Below, in pieces: positions 23,746 through 31,756 of a DNA stretch of 47,780 nt. A program made the position numbers and the translations under genes. The notes below the pieces were generated by a model. The model was not told where the DNA came from. It saw nothing but the letters and a program-made list of their open reading frames with translations, and ran no database searches. Within the stretch, counting starts at the first letter, position 1. Each line of letters begins with the position of its first letter. The stretch spans positions 1-47,780 of the forward strand of contig CAPHDI010000006.1 of the NCBI GenBank assembly GCA_948623715.1, given 5' to 3'. This DNA comes from an uncultured Candidatus Saccharibacteria bacterium. Lineage in GTDB: Bacteria; Patescibacteriota; Saccharimonadia; Saccharimonadales; Saccharimonadaceae.

Positions 23746-24984
23746 TTAGAACAGTTTAATAATATCAAGAATTGTAATAAGTACGATAAGTCCAAGGAGG
23801 ACCATGAAGGCGCGAGAGACGATCTTCTCTTCAGTTTCTTTAGTAAGCTTCTTGCGGCGAAGTTTATAAATGGCGATCAAGGTCCAGCGTCCGCCGTCAA
23901 GAGCAGGGATTGGCAGGATATTCATACAGGCGAGGGAGACGGAGATGAGCGCAGCAAGAAAGGCGAGGTTCGAGGCGCCGGCTTCGGCGAAGGCCGGAAA
24001 GAGTACGCCAACAATACCGACGGGACCAGAAACAGAATCACTAGCGGCGCCGAGATCTTGGCGACCTTCTTCTCGAGTAGTATCATTCGGGCTAAATTGA
24101 CGAGCAACGCCGGAGACAAGATTCCAGACTAGCTGGCCGAGGCCTCGAAAAGTCTCACCGGTGAGCTGGATAGTGAGGCCAGCGCCGACAATGGGGGCGG
24201 ACCAGGTGGAGCGGACAAATTCTTGGCCGTATTGCTGCATACTAATGCCAAGTATGTAATCCGAATTAGCGGGATTAAGCTGGGCAATAAGCTCAAGTTC
24301 TTTTTCTTGATCATCTTCGGTGCGCGAAACCTTATATTTACCTTCGCCGCCAGCATGCTCGGAACCGTACGCGGTAACTTCGGAGGCGACGGAAATTTTC
24401 TGGCCGTCACCGACTTCTAGAATAGTATCGCCAGCCTGAAAACCGGCTTTATCGGCGGGGGAATCTTTCATGACTTCACCGACTACGACTGCGCGCTCAA
24501 TAAGTTCGTACTGAGCATCTTGACCGAGATAGAACTGGTGCGGAATAAATTGTGGCATGCCAGTCCAGGCGAGAATAGTCAGAATTACAAAAGCGACTAG
24601 CCAGTTCATGATCACACCGCCGAAGAGAATCTTCGTCTTTGCCCAGAAGCTGGCGGCGCCGAAAGTGCCCTTGCGAGTGTCGGCGTCGGATTCCCCGTCC
24701 ATGGAGCAGAAACCGCCGATCGGGAGCCAGTTGAGGCTAAAAACTAGGCTATCTTGTTTTTTATCCCAGTCAGTTTTGGGAATGCGGACCCACTTGGTTT
24801 TCTTTTTACCGTCGACTTCGACTTCTTGTTTCACCCAAGCGATGGCTCGGGGAGGGAAACCGATACCGAATTCGTTTACTTTGACGCCATTGCGACGAGC
24901 CATAATAAAATGTCCGAATTCATGTGCGACGACAAGCGCCATTAAAATCAAAAGTCCGATGATAATCCCAAAAACTATATTCAT
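23746..24984 (-). CDS. rseP: Site-2 intramembrane zinc metalloprotease RseP
   Basis: A regulated intramembrane protease. The 412-residue protein has HEFGH (21-25) in the first membrane segment, a PDZ domain (~175-260, VVVGEVMKDSPADKAGFQAGD), and the second active-site motif NILPIPALDGGRW near 365-377. In many bacteria rseP follows uppS-cdsA-dxr, and here it directly follows uppS. TATAAT lies 7 bases before the ATG. Confidence 0.95.
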   Translation of the reverse strand: MNIVFGIIIGLLILMALVVAHEFGHFIMARRNGVKVNEFGIGFPPRAIAWVKQEVEVDGKKKTKWVRIPKTDWDKKQDSLVFSLNWLPIGGFCSMDGESDADTRKGTFGAASFWAKTKILFGGVIMNWLVAFVILTILAWTGMPQFIPHQFYLGQDAQYELIERAVVVGEVMKDSPADKAGFQAGDTILEVGDGQKISVASEVTAYGSEHAGGEGKYKVSRTEDDQEKELELIAQLNPANSDYILGISMQQYGQEFVRSTWSAPIVGAGLTIQLTGETFRGLGQLVWNLVSGVARQFSPNDTTREEGRQDLGAASDSVSGPVGIVGVLFPAFAEAGASNLAFLAALISVSLACMNILPIPALDGGRWTLIAIYKLRRKKLTKETEEKIVSRAFMVLLGLIVLITILDIIKLF

Positions 24985-24991
24985 AACTATT

Positions 24992-24997
24992 ATTATA
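24992..24997 (-). promoter_or_regulatory. Leaderless-type -10 of rseP
   Basis: TATAAT, then 7 bases, then the ATG at 24984. Confidence 0.55.
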
Positions 24998-25022
24998 CTA
25001 CGGTTTACTAAAAAGTTTATAA

Positions 25023-25703
25023 TTATTTACCGAAACGGCGCTCGCGACTATTGTATTCGTCAATAATCGCACGAACGTCGGATTTTTCAAGCGCTGGAAA
25101 ATGCTTGTTGAGAAAAAGTAACTCAGCATAGGCGGCGCGCCAAAGTTGAAAGCCAGAGAGGCGCTGTTCGCCGCTAGTGCGGACGACGAGGTCAATATCG
25201 GGAACTTCGGGGTGATACAGATATTTACGGAAATTCTCGGGGGTCCAGTCAGCTTCGCCGGCAGCGGTAGCCTTTTTCGCGGCGTCGGCAATTTCCCATT
25301 GCCCGCCGTAATTGAAGCAGAAGCAGAGGGTCATACCGGTGTTGTCTGCAGTTAGTTTTTCTGACTCCATCATTTCCTGCCAGAGCTTCGGGTCGACCTT
25401 TTCGGGTCTACCGATGATGGCGATGCGGAGGTTATTCTTCTGGGCCTTTTTCGTGAGGCGCTTAATCTCGGAGGCGACTAGGTTCATCAGGCAGGTGACT
25501 TCTTCGGGGGGGCGGTTCCAGTTTTCAGTACTAAAAACATAGAAGGAAAGATACTCGATACCTGAAGACATGAGTTCCTCGATAATCATCTCGACAACTT
25601 TTGAGCCCTGTTTGTGCCCGTCGAGAGACGACAGCCCATGTTCTTTTGCCCAGCGTCGATTGCCGTCGGCGATGAAACCAATATGTTTGAGGTGGTCTGC
25701 CAT
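25023..25703 (-). CDS. uppS: Isoprenyl transferase (undecaprenyl diphosphate synthase)
   Basis: Condenses isopentenyl diphosphate onto farnesyl diphosphate to make the cell-wall lipid carrier. The 226-residue protein has the catalytic IADGNRRW block (D13), FSTENWNRP, and the C-terminal RTSGEQRLSGFQLWRAAYAE signature. Its ATG overlaps the frr stop by one base. The isoprenoid precursor pathway gene dxr, often nearby in other bacteria, is missing here. Confidence 0.97.
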   Translation of the reverse strand: MADHLKHIGFIADGNRRWAKEHGLSSLDGHKQGSKVVEMIIEELMSSGIEYLSFYVFSTENWNRPPEEVTCLMNLVASEIKRLTKKAQKNNLRIAIIGRPEKVDPKLWQEMMESEKLTADNTGMTLCFCFNYGGQWEIADAAKKATAAGEADWTPENFRKYLYHPEVPDIDLVVRTSGEQRLSGFQLWRAAYAELLFLNKHFPALEKSDVRAIIDEYNSRERRFGK

Positions 25704-26245
25704 TAGATTGACATGATCTCCGCAGATTTAATCTTGAAGGCTTCGTCAATTTTGTCAGTGAAAGTTTTGGTAAGTTCGTCAACGGACTTTTCGGCGCGCT
25801 TCTTAACGTCTTCTGGCAATTCAGCAGTTTTTAGTTCTTTACGGGCGTCTTCGCGGACGTTACGGATGGCAACCTTAGCGTCCTCAACTTTACTAGAGGC
25901 AGTTTTGACGATTTCTTTACGGCGCTCTTCAGTAAGAGGAGGAACTGGCACGCGGACAACTCGGCCGTCGTCGGAGGGATTTAATCCTAGTGAAGCGTCG
26001 TTACGGATTGCAGCGGAAATTGCCTGGATTGTGCTTGGGTCAAATGGAGTAACCTGCAACAGGGTTGCGTCTGCGGCAGTAACGTTAGCGACTTGGTTGA
26101 GCGGAGAATATTGACCATAGACCTCAACTTTGACGGTCGAGAGCATGTCAGGGTGTGCGCGTCCGGTACGGACTTTCTTCATCTCGTCGTTAAAGCGGGA
26201 CACTGCAGCTTCCATAGCTTTGCGATATTCGCTGTCATCAAACAT
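25703..26245 (-). CDS. frr: Ribosome-recycling factor
   Basis: Splits post-termination ribosomes together with EF-G. The 180-residue protein matches the family: VEVYGQYSPLNQVANVTAADA, then VRVPVPPLTEERRKEIVK and a helical VRNVREDARKELK segment. A strong AAGGAGGT site precedes the ATG, and a hairpin at 26276-26302 separates it from tsf. pyrH, which usually lies between tsf and frr, is absent. Confidence 0.97.
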   Translation of the reverse strand: MFDDSEYRKAMEAAVSRFNDEMKKVRTGRAHPDMLSTVKVEVYGQYSPLNQVANVTAADATLLQVTPFDPSTIQAISAAIRNDASLGLNPSDDGRVVRVPVPPLTEERRKEIVKTASSKVEDAKVAIRNVREDARKELKTAELPEDVKKRAEKSVDELTKTFTDKIDEAFKIKSAEIMSI

Positions 26246-26261
26246 ATATTTACCTCCTTAG

Positions 26262-26302
26262 GTTATTAATAAAGATGCCAGAACACCCGAAGTATTCTGG
26301 CA
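26262..26302 (-). terminator. Hairpin between tsf and frr, possible attenuator
   Basis: TGCCAGAA and TTCTGGCA form an 8-bp stem with an 11-base loop, followed on the minus strand by TCTTTATTAATAA. The T-run is imperfect, so partial read-through into frr-uppS is likely. Confidence 0.6.
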
Positions 26303-26313
26303 CCGGTAAAATC

Positions 26314-26937
26314 TTATTCAGTGACACCCAATTCGAGGCGTTTGAATTGACGGACGGTGATATTCTCGCCAGTCTTTGCGATAACTTCTTTGATAAACTG
26401 ATTTACAGTAAGATTGTCGTCGAGGATGTAAGGCTGCTCAAGCAGGACCTGGTCAGAAAAAGCCTTTTTAACTTGACCATCAATGATCTGATCTTTCATG
26501 TTTTCGGGACCGTGGAATTTTTCTTCAAATTCAGCTTTTTTCTTGTTCAAGACGTCTTCAGGAACATCGTCAATGCTGACGTAGAGAGGGTTCATAGAAG
26601 CGATCTGCATAGCAATTTTGTGGGCGAAATCTTTGAATTCATCAGTCTTCGCGACGAAGCTAGTTTCACAGTTGACCTCAACGATAGCACCGAGACGACC
26701 GTCGTGGACGTAAGTTTCGATGATGCCTTCGCGGGTCTCGCGGTCGCCGCGTTTTTCGGCCTTGGTGAGACCTTTTTTGCGCATAGCGTCAAGAGCTTTG
26801 TCGAAATCACCTTTTGCTTCAATGAGAGCCTTCTTCGCGTCAGTAAGACCGACGCCAGAAAGTTCCTTGAGCTTCTTGATTAATTCAACTGAAACGGCTT
26901 TGACTTCGCCAGCTTTTTCTTTGAGTTCTTTGCTCAT
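26314..26937 (-). CDS. tsf: Elongation factor Ts
   Basis: Nucleotide exchange factor for EF-Tu. The 207-residue protein has the UBA-like N-terminal domain (LRELSGVGLTDAKKAL-type block near 25-55) and the core with VEVNCETSFVAKTDEF. It is shorter than the ~280-residue E. coli form, lacking one C-terminal repeat, as in many bacteria. AAGGAGG lies 6 bases before the ATG. It is second in the rpsB-tsf unit. Confidence 0.97.
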   Translation of the reverse strand: MSKELKEKAGEVKAVSVELIKKLKELSGVGLTDAKKALIEAKGDFDKALDAMRKKGLTKAEKRGDRETREGIIETYVHDGRLGAIVEVNCETSFVAKTDEFKDFAHKIAMQIASMNPLYVSIDDVPEDVLNKKKAEFEEKFHGPENMKDQIIDGQVKKAFSDQVLLEQPYILDDNLTVNQFIKEVIAKTGENITVRQFKRLELGVTE

Positions 26938-27029
26938 GTTTCCTCCTTTTTGGGATTTTTTGAGGCGATAGCACCTCTGTTAGTGATGGATTGAACTTGT
27001 AAACGCTTTATAAGTTTGATTGTTCAAAT

Positions 27030-27728
27030 TTAGGCTTCTTTTTTCGCTTCACCTTCTTTAATAGCGGCAGTGAAGTAATCCAAGATAAGCTGGACGGCTT
27101 TGATAGCGTCATCGTTAGCTGGAATGACGTAGTCAATGTTAGTCGGGTCGACGTTTGTATCGGTAATAGCGAAAACAGGGATCTTCAAGGTGCTAGCTTC
27201 TTTGATAGCGTTCTTGTCCTGGCAAGCATCAACGACAATAAGGGCAGCTGGCTGCTCAGTCATTTCTTTGACGCCGCCATAACGCTCATTGAGAAGATCG
27301 ATCTCTTCTTGGTAGCGCTGGACTTCGAGCTTCGAGTAGCGAGCTTCGAGTTCGCCAGAAGCCATACGACGCTCAAGATCTTTTAGTTTCTTGATCTGAC
27401 GGTTAATAGTCTCGACGTTAGTCAAGATGCCGCCAACCCAGCGAACCGTAACGTATGGCATATTGACAGATTCGGCAGCAGCCTTAGTAATGTCCTTAAG
27501 TTGTTTCTTCGTGCCAACGAAGAGAATTTTCTTACCACTAGCAGCGATCTTGGTAATTTCCGGAAGAGCCTTTTCAAGAGCCTCAGCAGTTTTTTCAAGG
27601 TTGATAATGTGGCCGCCCTGGCGCTTGCTGTGGATGTATGGCGCCATCTTTGGGTGCCAGCGGCTAGTTTTGTGGCCGAAGTGCGCACCGGATTCGAGGA
27701 GCGCCTTCATATCGACTTCTACGGTCAT
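27030..27728 (-). CDS. rpsB: 30S ribosomal protein S2
   Basis: The 232-residue protein has the S2 signatures LLESGAHFGHKTSRWHPKMA, YIHSKRQGGHIINLEKT, VRWVGGILTN and the DTNVDPTNIDYVIPANDDA block. It heads the rpsB-tsf-frr-uppS unit. Its leader of about 95 bases can fold into hairpins and is unusually long for this window, suggesting autoregulation by S2. Confidence 0.98.
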   Translation of the reverse strand: MTVEVDMKALLESGAHFGHKTSRWHPKMAPYIHSKRQGGHIINLEKTAEALEKALPEITKIAASGKKILFVGTKKQLKDITKAAAESVNMPYVTVRWVGGILTNVETINRQIKKLKDLERRMASGELEARYSKLEVQRYQEEIDLLNERYGGVKEMTEQPAALIVVDACQDKNAIKEASTLKIPVFAITDTNVDPTNIDYVIPANDDAIKAVQLILDYFTAAIKEGEAKKEA

Positions 27729-27751
27729 TTGGTTATCCTTTCTCGTTGCTA

Positions 27752-27799
27752 TGGGATAAGATCTGCGGATTTCTATTCGCTAGATCAGGAAACCTCCCA
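27752..27799 (-). promoter_or_regulatory. Structured leader of rpsB, candidate autoregulatory RNA
   Basis: TGGGA (27799-27795) pairs with TCCCA (27756-27752). Inside, GATCT-A-GCG (27786-27778) pairs with CGCAGATC (27767-27760) with one bulged A, and a small AGG-TTT-CCT hairpin lies between. An S2-responsive rpsB leader is known in gammaproteobacteria; whether this is equivalent is inference. Confidence 0.45.
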
Positions 27800-27829
27800 G
27801 AGCTGTTTCGTTTGTAATATTATGCGTTA

Positions 27830-27835
27830 ATTATA
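27830..27835 (-). promoter_or_regulatory. -10 element of rpsB
   Basis: TATAAT on the minus strand; expected start near 27823, giving a leader of about 95 bases. Confidence 0.6.
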
Positions 27836-27918
27836 GCGCAGATTACTAGATATGTCAACTTAGTTATCGTACGTTACGGCGAATTGTGAGATTGGCGAGT
27901 TTTATAACATTTCTAGAC

Positions 27919-27947
27919 TTTACAGTTTAGGAAAAGTTTGATATAAT
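27919..27947 (+). promoter_or_regulatory. Promoter of rpmE
   Basis: TTTACA (27919-27924), a 17-base spacer ending TGA, then TATAAT (27942-27947). The expected start near 27954 leaves a 3-4 base leader, so the GAGG at 27948-27951 is probably not transcribed. Confidence 0.7.
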
Positions 27948-27957
27948 GAGGCAAGTT

Positions 27958-28311
27958 ATGAGTAATAAAGTTTCACAACCGCAAGATTATCGCTTTGTTG
28001 TCTTCATGGATGAGGCGGCGAATTATTCGTTCTTGACTCGTTCGACGGCTGTTAGCGAAGAGACTATCAAATGGGAGGACGGTAACGAATACCCATTGGT
28101 CAAGGTGCAGATTTCTTCAGCTTCACACCCATTCTTTACTGGTGAGGAGAAGATTATCGATACTGAAGGTCGCGTCGATCGCTTCAAGGCTCGTGCTGAG
28201 CGTGCTGCTAAGCTTCGTGCTTCTCTTGGCAACAAGACTAAGAAAGCCGAAAAAGAAGCTGCAAAGAAGGCCGAGAAAGCCTCTCATGCAAACGAGGCAG
28301 CTGAGAAATAA
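27958..28311 (+). CDS. rpmE: 50S ribosomal protein L31 (type B-like) with charged C-terminal tail
   Basis: Residues 1-80 match L31 without the zinc cysteines: YRFVVFMDEAANYSFLTRST, IKWEDGNEYPLVKVQISSASHPFFTGEEK, then GRVDRFKARAE. The last ~35 residues are an Ala/Lys/Glu-rich tail absent from ordinary L31, similar in style to the L19 tail here. The ATG at 27946 overlaps the -10 box, so 27958 is the start. It diverges from rpsB and ends at a strong terminator. Confidence 0.93.
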   Translation: MSNKVSQPQDYRFVVFMDEAANYSFLTRSTAVSEETIKWEDGNEYPLVKVQISSASHPFFTGEEKIIDTEGRVDRFKARAERAAKLRASLGNKTKKAEKEAAKKAEKASHANEAAEK

Positions 28312-28329
28312 TTTAGCGCAATAAGTTAG

Positions 28330-28363
28330 AATAAGTCCTGAGAGATCGGGACTTATTTTGTTT
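28330..28363 (+). terminator. Intrinsic terminator of rpmE
   Basis: AATAAGTCC and GGACTTATT form a 9-bp stem with a 10-base loop, followed by TTGTTT. The convergent helicase gene stops at 28394. Confidence 0.85.
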
Positions 28364-28393
28364 GGTAACTTATTGAAAGGATGTTTGAGGGGC

Positions 28394-31300
28394 TTATGAA
28401 GCCTTCGAAAGTAATAGATCGATGAATTCGAGGATCTTTTTTGTATTGCGAGTTTTGTCTGGCTCGATAAAAAGTTCATCATCTTGCACAAAATCTAAAG
28501 TGGTGAGTTGACGGTAAATAGTAGGAATGAGTTGCTTAAGTTGCTGTTCGTCGGCATCGTTAAATTCATAGACTTTATCATAAACGCGATCTTCATTATC
28601 GGGAGTAACGAAAAGAATGTGTCCATGGGTAACTTTGTAATTACGATAAGTGGGAGAATTGTTTAACAATAACTTATAAAAGCCGAGCTGCAAGCGATAC
28701 TTAAGCAAGCTGGGCTGACTGTCCCACTTTTTATCATGGAATTTGCCGGTCTTGAAATCGTACATTTCGATAGTTTTCGTCTGAGGGTCGATTTCGAGAT
28801 GGTCAATTTTACCAGTAATCGGTATGCCATCGCAGCTTAGATGTTCAGAGGAAAGGTTAACCTCAGCCTTGGCATGCTCATGGCGAAGAATATTGTTGAA
28901 TTCAGTGAGGGCGATACGTAGGCTATGTTCGCCTTTTTCGTGGAGGAGTTGGAGGTCTTCTGTGGTAAGACTAGCCTTTTTAGCTTCGCTATGAAAAAGA
29001 TCGAGTGCAGCGTTATCATCGATCTGCTGCGAGGTAACCTGTTCGAAAACCGTATGAAGAATATTACCGTAGCAGAGGGAGAAGTTGGCCGGTGGCTCGG
29101 GAGCGCGGAGAACCTTTTTCTGGTAAACGGCTTGCGGGCCGGCGTAAACGATGTCGATAAAATCAGTTAAATCCGTAGCATTGAGACGGTAATCATGCAT
29201 GCGGTCGCGGAGAGCCTCCATAAGGTCGGGTTCGAGCCGCTGATAATTACTAATCCAGTTGAGGCGGAGAGTCTCGATCTTTTCTTCGGGTGAAAGTTCG
29301 TCGTGGTAGATTTGGATTTGCTGCATGGTAGGAAGAAGGTAGGGAGAGGTCTGATTGGAATCATCCCGGCTGCTTTCCGAGAGATAACGTAAGCGCTTAA
29401 TGTCGCCTCCATCAGCAGCGTGCTGGGAGCTGGTCATAATGAGACGCTCTTTCGCGCGAGTAATGGCAACGAAGAAAAGTCGCAACTGTTCGTCGTCGGT
29501 GATGCCGGTATGACGAATATGAGTGAGGTTGCAGGGTAAGGAGAGTTTGTTGTTGTTGCCCTTGCTCTTGCCCCAGGCGGTGTCGTCGACAGATGTGAGA
29601 AAAACATGTTTAAACTCTAGGCCTTTACTTTTATGGCTGGTCATGACTTGAATTGCCCGACTGCTGTCGCGGTAGATACTAATGCGCATGATTTGACTAT
29701 TGGCGGATTCAAAATCATCAATCGTAGCGACGAAATCGGCGAGCTTTGGAATAAAATCGGACTGCTCAGGATGGAGACTATGCGCGTGCTGGAGGACTTT
29801 TTGACGAAAAGTGTTAAGGTTCTCATAGAATTCGAGTAACTCGGCGGGGCTAGAATGCTCTTTATAATACTGAAGAATAGGTGAGGTGTAATTATTGAGC
29901 GGAAGATTACCGATGAGATAATCGAGCCAAAGCTCAAGCGGAGTGGTCGAGGCGATAGTAGCGAGAGCGCTCAGGAAATTAGTAATATCTTCGAGCGCTG
30001 GATCACCTTCGAGATAACCGAGAACAGATTTATTAGTTCCCCATTTTTTCTCGACGGCGTGCAATACGACACGGGGCGGAATTTGCCAGAAATCATAAGA
30101 AAGAATTTCAAACAAATCTTCGGCGGGCTGCTCGCGGCGAGAGAGACGATCGACGAAACGTGCAAGCTGGATGATAGCGTGCATTTTCTCATCTTTCAGA
30201 ATATTATCACGTTTTTCGTAAGTAACGTCGATGTCGCGAGCCTTGAGATAGGGCAGAATCGGAGCGATAAATTTATGTTTTGGGGCGATAATGGCAATAT
30301 CGTTCGGGTCTTCGCCGGCGTCGATCAGATGGCGGATTTCTTTTGCAATCCAGAAATACTCGGCCTCGCTGCTCGGGAATTCGTGGCGGGAAACTTGAAG
30401 TGAAATTTTCTGGTCGCCAGCCCATTCGTCGCGCATAGAGCGAAGGGTTTTATTAATATCGTAATTCTTCGCGAAGCTGTCGGCAATTTGCTCGGCGATA
30501 GAGCGGGAAAGTCCGAGTACTTCACCAGTACTACGATAATTATCGAGCAAAGTAATAACTTTCGCTTGGTAATACTCCTGAAAATCACGTAAGTTGGAAG
30601 CATTGGCACCCTGGAAGGCAAAGATGGCTTGATCGTCGTCGCCGACGGCCATAATAACAGGCTTTTCGTAGGCAGTAAGGAGCTTAATTAGTTCGAATTG
30701 TGAAGTATTGGTGTCCTGGAATTCATCGAGAAGGATGTATTGAAACTGTTCAGAAAGTTGCATACGGAAGCCGTCGTCAGTTTTCAGATATTGAATTGCA
30801 CATTCGATCATATCATCAAAATCGTAGAGTCCGGTCTCAGCGAGATGCTCCTCGTACTTTTTCATAATGTTGGCGAGAGAGGCGAGTTTCTTATTGGCGA
30901 TAGAATCTTTCAAACGGTAAGCTTTCGGCTCGGGGCGTTTCGGGTCTTCAAGGTAGACTTCGAAAGTCTTAGTTTTCCATTTGGATAAGTCGGAGACTTT
31001 TGGCTTGTCGGCGGCGGAAGCGGTTTCGATGACTTGATGAAGGTCTTTGGCGAGAATGTTAGCAATCCGCTCGACGCCAGGGGTAATCGGGTCGGGTGCG
31101 CTGTGAGCGAGGAGAATCTCGAGAATTGGCTGATATACGGTATCGAGTGCAATGTCAAATTTTTCACGAGGTTTTAACTCAAGCAGGAGTGGCGAGATTT
31201 CGAGACTAAGGCTACGACTATCTTCGAGATTCTGAGTGGCGATTTTTTGGAGATCATCGGATGTCAGGCGAGCGGATTTTGCGCTGCTGATAGTGTCAAT

Positions 31301-31717
31301 GAGGTCTTTAGTGTCACTGTCACGAAGAATGTCGAGAGCGGGCAAAGATTTCTGAATGTCGCTAATAATTTTATATTGCAGCGTCTCGTCGATGGTTGCG
31401 TCAAGCTTGCGATCGAAATTTTCAGCATAAGATTTATAGCGATCGAGAATATTGGCGCCAAAAGCATGGTAAGTATAGATATTGACGTCGAGAGCGGCTT
31501 TGCCGATCATACTCTGCAGACGGTCGCGCATATTCTGAGCACCAGCTTCGGTAAAGGTAAGACAGAGGATGTTTTCAGGATTCGTATCAACATTTTCGAG
31601 GATGTAGGCAACTTTCGCAGAGAGAAGCTGAGTCTTACCGGTGCCAGGACCAGCAAGGACGAGGAGGGGACCGTCGAGGTATTCAACGGCGGATTTTTGT
31701 TCGGCATTAAGCGGCAT
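28394..31717 (-). CDS. UvrD/PcrA-like helicase with C-terminal PD-(D/E)XK nuclease domain
   Basis: A superfamily 1A helicase with Walker A GPGTGKT (23-29), ILCLTFTEAGAQNMRDRL (motif Ia), Walker B LLDEFQDTN near 335, VGDDDQAIFAFQGA (motif III), LLDNYRST (IV), VMTSHKSKGLEF (V) and FVAITRAKERLI (VI). After ~870 the sequence has nuclease motifs: GKIDHLEID, YDFKTGK and QLGFYK, the RecB/AddB-type fold. At 1107 residues it resembles ATP-dependent helicase-nucleases of Actinobacteria-like recombination (AdnA/B, UvrD2-like). It probably resects DNA ends upstream of RadA and RuvAC. GGAG lies 8 bases before the ATG, 39 bases after the methyltransferase gene. Confidence 0.92.
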   Translation of the reverse strand: MPLNAEQKSAVEYLDGPLLVLAGPGTGKTQLLSAKVAYILENVDTNPENILCLTFTEAGAQNMRDRLQSMIGKAALDVNIYTYHAFGANILDRYKSYAENFDRKLDATIDETLQYKIISDIQKSLPALDILRDSDTKDLIDTISSAKSARLTSDDLQKIATQNLEDSRSLSLEISPLLLELKPREKFDIALDTVYQPILEILLAHSAPDPITPGVERIANILAKDLHQVIETASAADKPKVSDLSKWKTKTFEVYLEDPKRPEPKAYRLKDSIANKKLASLANIMKKYEEHLAETGLYDFDDMIECAIQYLKTDDGFRMQLSEQFQYILLDEFQDTNTSQFELIKLLTAYEKPVIMAVGDDDQAIFAFQGANASNLRDFQEYYQAKVITLLDNYRSTGEVLGLSRSIAEQIADSFAKNYDINKTLRSMRDEWAGDQKISLQVSRHEFPSSEAEYFWIAKEIRHLIDAGEDPNDIAIIAPKHKFIAPILPYLKARDIDVTYEKRDNILKDEKMHAIIQLARFVDRLSRREQPAEDLFEILSYDFWQIPPRVVLHAVEKKWGTNKSVLGYLEGDPALEDITNFLSALATIASTTPLELWLDYLIGNLPLNNYTSPILQYYKEHSSPAELLEFYENLNTFRQKVLQHAHSLHPEQSDFIPKLADFVATIDDFESANSQIMRISIYRDSSRAIQVMTSHKSKGLEFKHVFLTSVDDTAWGKSKGNNNKLSLPCNLTHIRHTGITDDEQLRLFFVAITRAKERLIMTSSQHAADGGDIKRLRYLSESSRDDSNQTSPYLLPTMQQIQIYHDELSPEEKIETLRLNWISNYQRLEPDLMEALRDRMHDYRLNATDLTDFIDIVYAGPQAVYQKKVLRAPEPPANFSLCYGNILHTVFEQVTSQQIDDNAALDLFHSEAKKASLTTEDLQLLHEKGEHSLRIALTEFNNILRHEHAKAEVNLSSEHLSCDGIPITGKIDHLEIDPQTKTIEMYDFKTGKFHDKKWDSQPSLLKYRLQLGFYKLLLNNSPTYRNYKVTHGHILFVTPDNEDRVYDKVYEFNDADEQQLKQLIPTIYRQLTTLDFVQDDELFIEPDKTRNTKKILEFIDLLLSKAS

Positions 31718-31756
31718 CAGACATACTCCGTAGATTTTGGCTAATTTCGGAAGACA

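Noticed and set aside
27946..27957. ATG at 27946 for rpmE
   Set aside because: It overlaps TATAAT; the L31 family start fits 27958.
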